Source of the DNA: Anaeromyces robustus
Taxonomy: Eukaryota > Neocallimastigomycota > Neocallimastigomycetes > Neocallimastigales > Neocallimastigaceae
DNA length: 27,500 nt
Assembly (NCBI GenBank): GCA_002104895.1
Contig: MCFG01000266.1
Span: 1 to 27,500, forward strand
Direction: 5' to 3'
The notes under the pieces are model-generated. The model was not told the origin of the DNA and ran no database searches. It saw only the letters and a list, made by a program, of their open reading frames with translations. The translations under genes were made by a program, and so were the position numbers. Positions within the stretch are counted from its first letter, which is position 1. The number at the start of each line of letters is the position of its first letter. Shown piece by piece: positions 16,632 through 27,500 of this stretch.

Positions 16632-17639
16632 ATTTTAAAAAACTTTTTTTTTTTAACTTATTTATTTTTTTAAATTGAATATATATCTTATATAAAAGAA
16701 AACAAAGAAAAAATAAAGAAAAAAGGAAACAATATAATATTTATATTTAAATAAATTTTATATCTCATTTTTTTTTAATATAAAGAGGAATGTTTTATAA
16801 AATTTTCTAAAAAAAAATTGCACAATAATTTTAAAAAATTACAAATTAATAGATTAAATTATATCAATATAAAAAAAATTTTATTTCAAAAGTAAATAAT
16901 AACAAATAATTAATAATCAATAATAATCAATTAATAATAAATTAATCAATATTTATTATCGATTATAATAATGAAAATTATACTAAAGGATATAATATAT
17001 ATTTTAAAGGTAATATTGCAGTTTGAATATATAATAATAATATTTTTTTCACTATAAGAAATAACAAATGAATTTAATAGTTTTAAAGTAACACTTTTTT
17101 AAAGTATTTATCATTTTATTTACAAATTTTCCAATAAATGTCCTAACCCATTTAAAATAAATGTTTAAACTTTTTAAAATTTTTACTTTTAATTAATTAA
17201 TATAAAATATTAATTTTTTTTAAAAATATAATTTTAAAAATTAAATAAATTATATTATAATATATAATTTAATATATTATTTTAAAAAAAAATAATATTG
17301 ACCAATAAGATTAACGTACTTATTTTTTTTTTTTTTTTTTTTTTTTTTTTGATTAATAAAATAATAAATATAATTAATTGTTTTTATTATTTATTATTTA
17401 GTTATTAAGAAAAGAGCTTGATTCTTTTCTATAGACATTTGATTTATTACCTTTTAATAATAGAAGAAATTTATTTATTTATTGAAATATTTAATATTTA
17501 TACCATATAAATTAAATTATAGATATAAAATCTTTATTTTTTTATTTAAATTTCGTTTAGTTTCATTTAATTTAATTCATTTTAATTTAATTTATTTACT
17601 TTTTTTTTATTCACTTTATATACCTAATACATATTCAAA
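16632..17639. promoter_or_regulatory. Divergent promoter region REC8 / GTPase gene
   Basis: A 1008-bp spacer separates the start codons of two genes read away from each other, so it must hold both promoters unless longer 5' leaders exist. I see AT-rich DNA with T runs (17329-17350), ATTTA-type repeats and TATA-like words in many places; no single element stands out. An open frame overlapping its right end (17482-17772) is AT noise. Confidence 0.6.
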
Positions 17640-20600
17640 ATGGCTAAGAAGAGTAATTTTATTATTTTTTTTTTATAATAAATTATACATATATAATATA
17701 AATATACTAATTTACATTGTTTTATTTTTTTTTAAATTATTCATATTCATTATATATATTTATATAATTTAAAATTCTTACATTACAATATAATTAAAAA
17801 ATGTTCAATATTTATATTATTAGAGGGACATAATAGTAGAGATGACAGAAAGGGAAAAAGAAATAATCCTTTAAAAGGAAATCAAAGTATGCTATAATTA
17901 ATTTTTAAAATATAAATTTCATTTAAATTTATTATCAAAAAAAAAAAAAAAAAAAAAAAAATTCAAATTTTAAATTATTCAATTCTAAATCATGATGATA
18001 TTCAAATTTATATAAAAATATAAAACAGGATTAAAAAAAGATCCAGGATTACCAAATTTAACTAATGTTAAAGCAAAGATGGATAAAAAAGTAAATTTTT
18101 AATTTTTTTTCTTATTAAATTATATATTAAAATAACATAGATTTCAAGATAATATTACATTTAAATTTAAATATTTAAATATTTATAATTTATAAACACT
18201 TTTTATATATTAATTTCATTTATTAATAAATACATATTGATATTTTATAAATTAATGTTTACTTTTAATAAATAAATAAATAAATAAAAATAAATAAACA
18301 AATAAATAAATTAATAAATGAATAAATAAATAAATAAATAAAAATAAATAAATAATAACAACATTGAATATTAATTAATAAATTTCTACTATTTTTTTAT
18401 ATATTATTTTATATTAAATTTAAATATTAATTTTTATTAGTTAAAAAGTGAAAGAGATAGACAAAGATCTGCTCGAGAAATTTTACAGAATAAAAATAGA
18501 AATTTCAATATTACTGATTTATCAGCTTTAGCAAGGGAAGCTGATGCTCGTGACCGTGAATTTAATGATAATCATGTAGAAACTGTTGATAGTTTTGAAG
18601 CTGGCTTTGCTGTTGAAGGAGCAGCTACTGGTCAAAAAGATAATTCTAGAAAAGCTTATTATAAAGAATTTAAAAAGGTTTTAGATAATGCTGATGTTGT
18701 ATTAGAAGTTTTAGATGCTCGTGATCCATTAGGTTGTCGTACTAAGAGAATTGAACAAGATATTTTAGAAAGCGGTGTAGATAAGAAAATTATTTTAATT
18801 TTAAATAAAATTGGTAAAATATAAATTTTTTTTTTTTTTTTAATTTAATAGTTAATTATTAATTATTAAAATGATTTTTATGCTATAATATATTTATATA
18901 TTTATATTTATTTTCAAAAAAATTTATTAATGTTATATATATATATATTTTTTTTTTTGAATATTTTATATATGAATATAGATTTAGTACCCAAAGATGT
19001 TGTTAATGATTGGCTTAAATATTTAAGAAATGAATATCCAACAATTGCATTTAAATCATCAACTCAAAATCAACGTTCAAATCTTGGTCAATTAAATATT
19101 TCATCTGAAATTGCATCAGAAAGTATACTTAATAGTAGTGAATGTATTGGTGCTGATAATTTAATTAAATTATTAAAGAATTATTGTAGAAATGCTAATA
19201 TTAAAACATCAATTACTGTTGGTGTTATTGGTTTTCCAAATGTTGGAAAATCAAGTGTTATTAATTCATTAAAGAGATCTAAAGTTTGTAATGTTGGTTC
19301 AACACCAGGTGTTACTAAGAATGCTCAACAAATTCATTTAGATAAAAATATTAAACTTTTAGATTGTCCAGGTATTGTTTTTACTCAAGCAAAAAAAGAT
19401 GGTAGTAATGCTGCTGAAGTTTTACTTAGAAATTGTGTTAAGGTTGAGTTACTTGAAGATCCAGTTACTCCAGGTAAATTTATAAATTTATATAATATAA
19501 TTTTATTTATAATTTTATTTTATTTATTTATTTTTTTTTTTTAAATTATTGATTATTTATTTTATGAATTATTTAATATTATAAATTTAATAGTTGAAGT
19601 AATTGTTTCTAGATGTCAAACTGAACAATTAATGGAATTATATGATATTCCAAGTTTCGAATCTTCATACGATTTCTTATTAAAATTAGCTGCTTCAAGA
19701 GGAAAATTAAAGAAAGTAAATTTCTAAAATAAAATTTTATAAAAAAAAATATTTTTTTATAAGATATATATATATATATAATTATATAAAATTATGATGT
19801 TATTCATAATATATATATTTTATTTAATATTTAATATTAACTTAAACATATATGATACTTTATTTTTTTGTTTAATATTTTTTTTTTTTAAAAAAAAGGG
19901 AGGTGTTCCAGATATTGAATCTGCTGCTAGATCAGTTATTCAAGATTGGAATAGTGGTAAAATTCCATATTATACTGTTCCACCAGTTAGAAAAGATATT
20001 CATGTTTCTTCATCTATTGTTCAAGGATATAGTAAAGAATTTGTTATTCCAGGATTTAACTTTGGTGCTGATGATACTGATGATAATGCAATGAAAGATG
20101 TTGGGTAAATATTTTTAAATTTATTTTATAATAATTAGTCATTAAATAGAAATAAAAAATTAATATTTATTATACATTTATAATTATAAGAAGTTATATG
20201 ATATGATGAAATAATTTTTTTAATTAATTAATTATCTATTTATTTATTTATTTATTTCATTTCATTTATATATATTTTAATTTTTTAAAAATTTAAATAT
20301 AGTGAAAATAATAATACTGTTAGTGTTATTATGCCAGAAGCAGTTAATAAAGATAGTATGGATGAAGATACTAATATGACGGCACCAGAAGGTGTACCAG
20401 AAATTCGTATTAATATGAAGAAGAAGGGACCAAAGATTGAAGTAGTTGAAAAATCAAAAACAACTGAAGAATCTTTAATTAATCCACAAACTAATAGAGA
20501 TTTAAAGCGTATGCAAAAGAAGATGAAGAGAGAAGAAAGAAAATTCGAGAAATTCCATGGTCTTAATAATGGCGAATCTCGTATGCTTGATATGGATGGT

Positions 20601-20720
20601 GATATTTTACTTGATGATGAAACTAATGATACTAATGAAGGTGTTGAAGATGAAAATGTTAATCTTGAAGAACTTGGAAATTGGGGAATGAATCTTGGTG
20701 CTTTACCAGATGGTTTATAA
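17640..20720 (+). CDS. GRN1: Nucleostemin-family GTPase (Grn1/GNL3L type), ribosome assembly
   Basis: Nucleolar circularly permuted GTPase needed for 60S ribosomal subunit maturation and export. Exons 17640-17652, 17824-17886, 18029-18090, 18441-18813, 18982-19473, 19594-19715, 19899-20104 and 20303-20720 (TAA) keep phase and give 582 residues. G motifs appear in permuted order: [10 protein letters not shown] (G5-like, 138-144), NKID (G4, 168-171, split by an intron within the Asp codon), GFPNVGKSS (P-loop, 254-262), TPGVT (G2) and DCPG (G3, 298-301). [17 protein letters not shown] and IPYYTVPP follow as in the family. The basic N-terminus ([21 protein letters not shown]) is likely the nucleolar and RNA-binding part; the tail is acidic with a coiled coil ([21 protein letters not shown]). 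The intact DCPG favours the ancestral GNL3L/Grn1 form over the animal nucleostemin branch, which has lost it. Exon 1 is only 13 nt (MAKK plus one base). Confidence 0.92.
18091..18440 (+). other. GTPase gene intron 3 with (AAAT)n
   Basis: 350 nt, GTAAAT to ATTAG, phase 0. It contains a degenerate (AAAT)n block at about 18268-18358 and no coding signal. Confidence 0.88.
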
Positions 20721-22242
20721 AGTTTTTAATAACAAATAAAATTTAAAATAATTAAATAATTTTTATTTATTTGATAAGATTAAAAAGTACATATCAAATA
20801 TGTATATATATAATTTATATTTAGATATCAATTTTTTTTTATTTATATGTAAACTTCAATTAAAAGCTTATATATATATATATATATATATATTACTATA
20901 ATTTTCTTTCTTTTTTTTTTTTTTTTTTTTATTGCTTGAAAAAAATAAGTAAAATAAAATAAAAAAAAAAAGGAATAAATATTTATTATAGTTAATAGAT
21001 TAATGAATTTACTTATTTATTTTATAAAAAATTTCTATCTTTCAATTTTTTTTTAAATAGAAAATACATTATAATTTTTTAATAATAAAAATTTAATAAC
21101 GTTATTTCAAAAAATCCTAATTATAAAAAAATATTACTAGTTTTAATTATAATTAAATCTTAATAAAGAATAATATATATATAAATAATAGTTAAAAAAA
21201 ATAATGTATATTTATATAAATATATATATACGAGTTTAGTATATGTTTCACAAGAATTATGTTTATTTTATTTATATTATATATATATATTTTTTATATA
21301 TTTATATGGTTTTTATTTATTATATTATAAAATTATAAATTTTATATATGATTCAATAAAAATTAATATTAAAGAAATAATTTATAATTCATAATCCATA
21401 CTTAATGTTTAAATAATGTTTTAAGATGAGATATATTTCAATTTTTAATAGTCTTATATCATAACCATTTTAATAATTATATTTAAACTATACCAGAATA
21501 TACCATCATACATTATTCTTTTACATAACTCAGCTTTAAATTCATTGAATCTATTAGTATTTTTTTTTTTTTATTTTATTTTAGTATATCATAAAAAAGT
21601 TGTACATTATTTTAAATTTTAAATAATATAGTTATTATCAATAGTTTATTTACTGAAACATTGTTGAAAAGTTTATATTATTTATTAATAATTAAAATTA
21701 TTTTGAATTATTTATTAAAGGAAAAAAACTTAAGTATTTTATTACTGATTAAAATTTTATTAATTTATGGATTAATAAAAAAAATTTTGTTATTATATAC
21801 AAAATTTTAAAAAGTTTAATTTAAAAATATGAGAAAAAAAAGTAAACATTAAAATTAAATAAAATTTATAGTTTTTATTAATTATCATTAAAATAATGAT
21901 TTTAAATATAAAGTATTATGAGCAGTAATTTTTTTTTAGTTTCGTTTGTATAATTTTATTATATAATTTTTTCTTTATTTTAACATATTTAAGATACCTT
22001 TACCACTATTTAATAAATATTGAAAATAAAAGAAAAAATTGATAAAATATATCATTTTATTTTTATATAAAAAATTACAATTTATACAATATAGAAATAA
22101 AGAGATAAATAATACAAATAATATTTAAATATATATATATATTAAAATCTTAAAAAGAAAGAAAAATTGCAAAAAGAAGATATAACAACCAAAAGTAATA
22201 ATTATATCAATATTTATTTAAAATTTGTTATAACATTAAAAT
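20721..22242. other. Spacer between the GTPase gene and jouberin
   Basis: 1.5 kb of AT-rich DNA with (TA)n at about 20870-20893 and a T run at about 20911-20930. It should hold the terminator of the GTPase gene and the jouberin promoter. A purine-rich patch at about 22153-22195 lies just before the proposed start. No gene or RNA is visible. Confidence 0.6.
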
Positions 22243-25148
22243 ATGAGGTATTTTATTTATATGAGAAGAAAAATATTAATAATACTCTATTTAAAAATTG
22301 AATTTATATATATAAGATTTTTTTAATTGATTTGTTTTTGTTAAAAATTACATAATATTTATCATCATATAATAGAAAATTTTCTGTGACAGAAAGAGTA
22401 AATAATGATGATTCAGATTATTATGATGAAATAAGAAGATCAAGGTCATTGACTCGTAAACCTATTGGAAATAGACCACAAAGTGTCGATTATAGTGAAG
22501 TAAAGACAATAATAATAATATATATTTCTGTTTATATACATTTTTATATTTATATATTAGTTTGGTTGAAAAATTTATTTATTTATATTATTAATTTATT
22601 TATATTTATTTTATTATTTCAAAATTATATGTATATTTATAGTCAGAAAATCCAAAAATTAAAATAAGATATAGCGTTAGGGGTGTACCGATAGATAATA
22701 CAACAAAAAAACATCATCATTATCATGAAAGAGATAATACATCTCCTAGTGTTAAAACATCTTTATCAATAAAAAAAAATTCAAGATCTTTATCATTATC
22801 AGTAAGAAAAGAACCGGTTGAAACAGAAGGTACAAGATCACTTTCTCAATCTCATTCTCATTCACATTCTCATACTCATTCAGAAAAATATCCATTGACA
22901 GAACATCACAAAAAAGAAAAAAGAAGTAATGAAATTAATAAAGAAAAGAGTAAAAGTTCAAAAAATCATCATCATAGCCATAGTAGAGATATTGAAGATG
23001 GTAATAGAAGAAAAAAAACAATAACATCTTCTGAAAGACATTATGATGAAGATAATTCAATAATAAATTATAGTAAAAAAAAAAAGAAACATAATAAAGA
23101 AAGAAATAAACATCATAATGTTGAAAATGATGATATATCATCATTATCAAAATTAAGTAAAAAAAGTAAAAGTAATAATCATGATTCTATTAGAAGTAGT
23201 AGTAGACATACATCAAAAAAAAGTGATATAATTTACGATGATGAAGATAAAGAAAATATTAAACCTAATAAGAAAAAGAATAAAAATATATTATCTAAAA
23301 TAAATGAAGATGATTCTCTTTCTTTAAGTAGCTTTAGTATTAATCAAAGACATCGTGAAAAACGTTTAAGAGATAAGATTAGAAATAGATCATCATCTAA
23401 AGATACTTCTCATAGATCTCATCATAAAAATGAAGTAAAAGAAAAAGAAGGAAATCAAATGAATTCTGAAGAAACAATTATACCAAAAAATTCATCTAGA
23501 ATAAGTTCTAATTCAACAATAGTACCTTCAAATCCAACTCCAATGAGTCCATTAAAAAGTTCAAAACCTTCACCATTAGAAGGAGGAGGAGGACGATTAT
23601 ACGATTTAGTATCAAAATTATCAAAAACTCCTTATTCTACTCAAAATAATGGTCGATCATTATCTAGGAGTCGTTCAGTTTCTATTTCCAATCATATTTC
23701 TGGTCATTCAAACGATAATGATGAAAATGTTAATCAACCTAGTATTAGAAATATAAATAATAATTATAAAAAAAATAATAGAGTACCATATTCTAGTTAT
23801 CATGAATTACCATTATATAAAAGTAATGAAAGTCTTATAGAATTAAGAGAAAACGTTTTACATAAATATGAAAGTTCAGAAATGCTTCCACCCGCAAAAG
23901 CACAAAAAGAAAAATATAAAAATTCAATAAAACGTTCATTATCAAGTGATACATCTAAATTAAGATATCCAATTAATAATAATAATAATAATAATACTGA
24001 TAAAACTGATATTGAAGAAAGTAAAAAATCACGTTCTCAATCTTTATCAAACTCAGAAAAACATAAAAAAAGAAAAAATAAAGAAGATAAAGAAGAAAAT
24101 AAAGAAAATAAAAATGATGATATTGAAAAAGAAAATAAAGATAAAGATAAAAAGAAACATCGTCATAAACATCGTTCTATGTCTAGAGATCCCGAATCAA
24201 TTTCAACAAGTAAAAAATATAAAGATAATGATAAAGAAAAAGTTATAGAAAAGAAAATTAAAAGACATGCTAATGTACCAGCTCCAATACCCGATGTTTC
24301 ATTGAAAAAAGAACAAATACCTAAAAGGGAAAATATTAATAAAAAAGAAGGAGAGGAAGAAAAAGAAGAAAAAGAAGAAGAAGAAGAAGATTTAGCAATT
24401 AAACCAGTAAAACCAGTTATAGAAAAACCATTACAAAATCTAAATAATAAAGATGTTACAACATTTTATCCTGAAGGATATGCCCCATCTTTTGATGATA
24501 GTGTTAAAACAAAAATTAATGAAGAAGATGATATAGAAGATAAAAATTCAAAATCAAAACGTTCACGATCAAAAACACATTCTCATAGTCGTAGTCGTAG
24601 TCATAGACATCATCATCATCATAAGTCAAAATCAAAATCAAGATCAAGATCAAAATCTAAAAATAGAAATAATAGTATTGATGATACACAAGATGATTTA
24701 ACTAAAGATGATAAAAAACATTCAAGAAGTAATTAAACAGTTTTTTTTTAATTTTTTATAATAATTATAATGAACAAGTAAAAATTTTTTTTAGGTTTTT
24801 AATTAATACTTTATTATGTATTTTTAATATTATAATATTTTCATCATTACTATTACTACTACTATTATTATTATTATTGAGGACATAAATCAACAAATGA
24901 TGAAGCAAGTACAATTGTTGAAAAGTTAGAAGAGTATCCATATGAAAAAAATATATTTGAAAATTTAAAGAAAAAACCCGAAGATTTTAAAAATAGTAAT
25001 ATTTGTGTTCATATTTATAGAACAGATGCTTTGGAGTTAAATATAAAGAATGTTCATCCATTAGTTAAAGTTCATATTGTTGGTTAGTAACTTCTTATAA
25101 ATATTTATTTATATTATTAATTAATTTTAAACATATTTATATATTATT

Positions 25149-25179
<31 letters not shown>

Positions 25180-26132
25180 TTATTTTGATGACGAAAATAT
25201 AAAATAACAAATTAAAAATAATATATATTAATGATAATAATTATTTAAAGATATTAATACTGAAAAATATCTTGAAAAATCAAGTGTATTAAGACCAGCT
25301 ACAACATTTTATGAAAATTCAGAAATGGAATATATCATGCCTATATTAACTCAGGTATTTTTTTTTTGTATTTTAATATATATAAATATATATTTAGAAG
25401 ATTTATTAAAACCAATATATAAAAATTATCATTATTATTTTTTGGTATATTATTATATATATATTTTTGTTTATTTATTTCTTATAAAGCCATATCATTT
25501 ACAAAGAAATCATACCAATATTCCACGATGGAATCAAGGATTATATATTAATGAAGATTATTTACACGTAGTTCGTAAAAATGTAATTATATTTTTTGAA
25601 ATTATAGATTTTGTAGAGAGAGCAGCTGATAGAAAAAAGTATTTTTTCATTATATATATATACACATATTCATGAAATAATTTTTAAAGTTTAAGTTTTA
25701 TTTTTCAATGAATAAAAGTAGTACATTGATTTATATAACGATATTAAATAAATAAAAAAATAAATAATAATAAATAATTATTAATATCATAATGATAAAA
25801 AGTAGAGATCGAGATGGATGGCATAGAATTGCATGGGCCTTTTTAAAATTAGTTGGAACACATGAATTAGTTAACACAGAACATACTGTAAACCATAATT
25901 ATATTTATATATATACTAATACAAAAAAAATATATTTATAAACATTCACATTAATAATTTTTTATTATTATTATTTTATGTCATATTAAAAAATAATAAA
26001 GAGAAGACTTCAATTATATAAGTATCCAAAGAAATTGATTAAAAATAATGATCCTCAAAGACCAGAAATTATTGATTATTGGAAAAGGAAACTTGTCAAA
26101 TATCAATCAACGTTGTAAATATTTGTATAATA

Positions 26133-26172
<40 letters not shown>

Positions 26173-27500
26173 GTTATTATTGTTGTTATTATTGTTGTTA
26201 TATAGTAATGTATTAATAATTATATATTAATAATTTAATAATAATAATATTACGTAAATAATAATTATAGATTTGTTAAAGTTTATTCTCAAAAAATACC
26301 CGAAACTAAAGAAGTTTCTTACAGACCAAAAATGCCAAATGAAAAAGAAGTTGGTGCTTGGACTTATAATCAAGTAATTTTTTTTTATTTATTTAAAAAT
26401 GAAATATATAAATAATTTATAATTTAATAACATTTTTATGTTTATATATATATTATTTAGTTAATGAGCACATACTTTTCAAAGAAAAAAATTTTGGATC
26501 CAGTATATAAAAGCTTTATTAACTTTTCACAAAAAGTAATTATTATAATTTTTATTATAATTAGTATTGTCATTATAAAAATAATAACTTTATTTAAAAA
26601 TTTTTATTATATATATTAAATATATATTTAATTATAATAAAAAAATACAGCCAAGTTGGAGAAGAGAAGATGGTCAACTATGTAAAATTCCTAATCATTT
26701 ACATTTCCGTATTGATGGTGGTGAAAGGTAAATGATATGAATGATATATTTTTTAATATCATTTTTAATGTATTAATATATATATATACATTAATATATA
26801 TACAACAATAAAGAATTAATTATAACTTTAATAATAATGTTTTTTTTTTATGTTTAAAAAAATAAAATATTTTTTTTTACAGAGGTTGTCTTGCTGCTGA
26901 ATATTCACATCTTGGTTATTTATTTGCTATCGCTAGTACAAGTCTTAATTCTGTTACTACTATAAAAATATTTGATACAGTATCAGGAGATAAAATAGCC
27001 TCTTTAAGTGGTCATCAAGATTTAGTTTATGATTTGAAATGGTCTCGTGATGATAAGTATGTTATACACATATATATTTATTTGTGTTATGTCAATTATT
27101 ATTCAATTATTATTGTTTTTATTTATTTATTTATATATTAATTTTTATAATTTAATATTAATATAATTAATATTAATAATTATTTTTTTTAAAAGACATC
27201 TATTTTCAGCATCAGCAGATGGGTCTGTTAGAGCTTGGTCAATTCAATCTGAAACTTCAATTCGACCATCTACTATATTTCAACATCCTAGTTATGTTTA
27301 TTGTATTCAAATTCATCCTATTATTGGAAAAGATAATAAGTAAGTAATTTAATAATAATATTAAAAAATAATATATACAATATAATATATTAAGAATTCC
27401 ATTTAACATATTATTTTTTTTTCTTATAAAATAAATTAAATACAAAATAAAACAAAACAAAAACAAAATTTCAAATAATAAAAAAAAAGAATTACTGTTA
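22243..27500 (+). CDS. AHI1: Jouberin (AHI1) homologue, open at right edge
   Basis: Jouberin is a ciliary transition-zone scaffold (human AHI1 causes Joubert syndrome). Exons: 22243-22247, 22376-22499, 22643-24728, 24882-25082, 25251-25354, 25490-25638, 25806-25887, 26002-26114, 26271-26373, 26461-26535, 26651-26727, 26883-27056, 27196-27339 and 27490 to the edge; phases agree, about 1149 residues so far. The N-terminal 730 or so residues are low-complexity and basic: SHSHSHSHTHS, Lys/Glu blocks and a His/Arg-Ser tract near 690-710. Next comes the conserved jouberin region: VHIVDINTEKYL, EYIMPILTQ, IPRWNQGLYINEDY, DGWHRIAWAFLKL, QSTLFVKV and RGCLAAEYSHLGYLFAIA, each matching human AHI1 in order; the first part resembles a C2 fold. 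WD repeats begin near 1035 (SGHQDLVYDLKWS, SASADGSVRAW, HPSYVYCIQIHP). The 5-nt exon 1 (ATG AG) is a proposal; if wrong, the start is upstream. The exon at 22376 has no ATG of its own near its 5' end. Confidence 0.9.
24553..24660 (+). other. RS/His-rich tract in jouberin
   Basis: Codons for alternating Ser-Arg, Ser-Lys and Ser-His pairs with a run of five His, in frame inside exon 3. Together with the SHSHSHSHTHS patch near 22843-22875 it makes the N-terminal part look like an SR-type or metal-binding low-complexity protein, although the C-terminal half is clearly jouberin. Confidence 0.85.
25145..25185 (+). repeat. (ATT)n in a jouberin intron
   Basis: About 13 ATT units with one or two T insertions in the intron 25083-25250. 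On the gene's sense strand this is ATT, the complement of the tracts in the left part of the window. Confidence 0.9.
26128..26203 (+). repeat. (ATT)n with GTT variants in a jouberin intron
   Basis: About 25 units, the last third interspersed with GTT, in the intron 26115-26270. The 60-codon poly-Leu frame across it is an artefact. Confidence 0.92.

Noticed and set aside
18930-18981. Hydrophobic leader in front of the GTPase exon at 18982
   Set aside because: It is intron. The junction ATT-G / AT restores the NKID motif, so no membrane leader exists.
22386-22667. Small separate gene starting at 22386
   Set aside because: The frame begins with GTG, has a donor at 22500 and continues in phase into the jouberin exon at 22643.

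Overview
The window is nuclear DNA from an extremely A+T-rich, intron-rich eukaryote. Six protein-coding genes can be rebuilt exon by exon, all with the standard genetic code and TAA at every visible stop. Between and inside them lie AT microsatellites and homopolymers. The best fit is a flagellate-bearing early-diverging fungus of the anaerobic gut fungus type (Neocallimastigomycota). This is an inference from base composition, (AAT)n and poly(A/T) tracts, many short GT-AG introns, a fungal Rec8 and Grn1, and a ciliary jouberin gene. Dictyostelium-like amoebae share the composition but have no cilia. Ciliates are excluded because no stop codon is read as sense.

Layout from left to right: (1) 1-1115 (+), the last four exons of an aspartate aminotransferase whose 5' half lies outside the window. 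(2) 2094-5476 (+), SEC6, the exocyst subunit, 3 exons, 745 aa. (3) 7810-9320 (-), PEX11, peroxisome elongation and division, 4 exons, 243 aa. (4) 12345-16631 (-), REC8, the meiotic cohesin kleisin, 16 exons, 824 aa. (5) 17640-20720 (+), a nucleostemin/Grn1-type circularly permuted GTPase for ribosome assembly, 8 exons, 582 aa. (6) 22243 to the right edge (+), a jouberin (AHI1) homologue of the ciliary transition zone, 14 exons visible, still open at the edge. Every exon junction proposed is GT-AG and keeps phase through each gene. The jouberin start and the REC8 internal exons are the least certain parts.

The genes are not an operon or an obvious pathway cluster; they look like ordinary dispersed housekeeping and cell-biology genes. 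SEC6 and PEX11 converge. REC8 and the GTPase diverge from a shared spacer of about 1 kb. Three of the six are informative about lifestyle. REC8 implies a meiotic programme. PEX11 implies a peroxisome-type membrane-shaping function. Jouberin implies a cilium/flagellum with a transition zone. If the host is an anaerobic fungus, the first two deserve a closer look.

No transposon, retroelement, virus-like element, tRNA, rRNA or CRISPR array was recognised. The non-genic stretches are low-complexity AT DNA. Many long open frames in them (poly-Ile, poly-Tyr, poly-Leu) are translations of microsatellites and are not genes.
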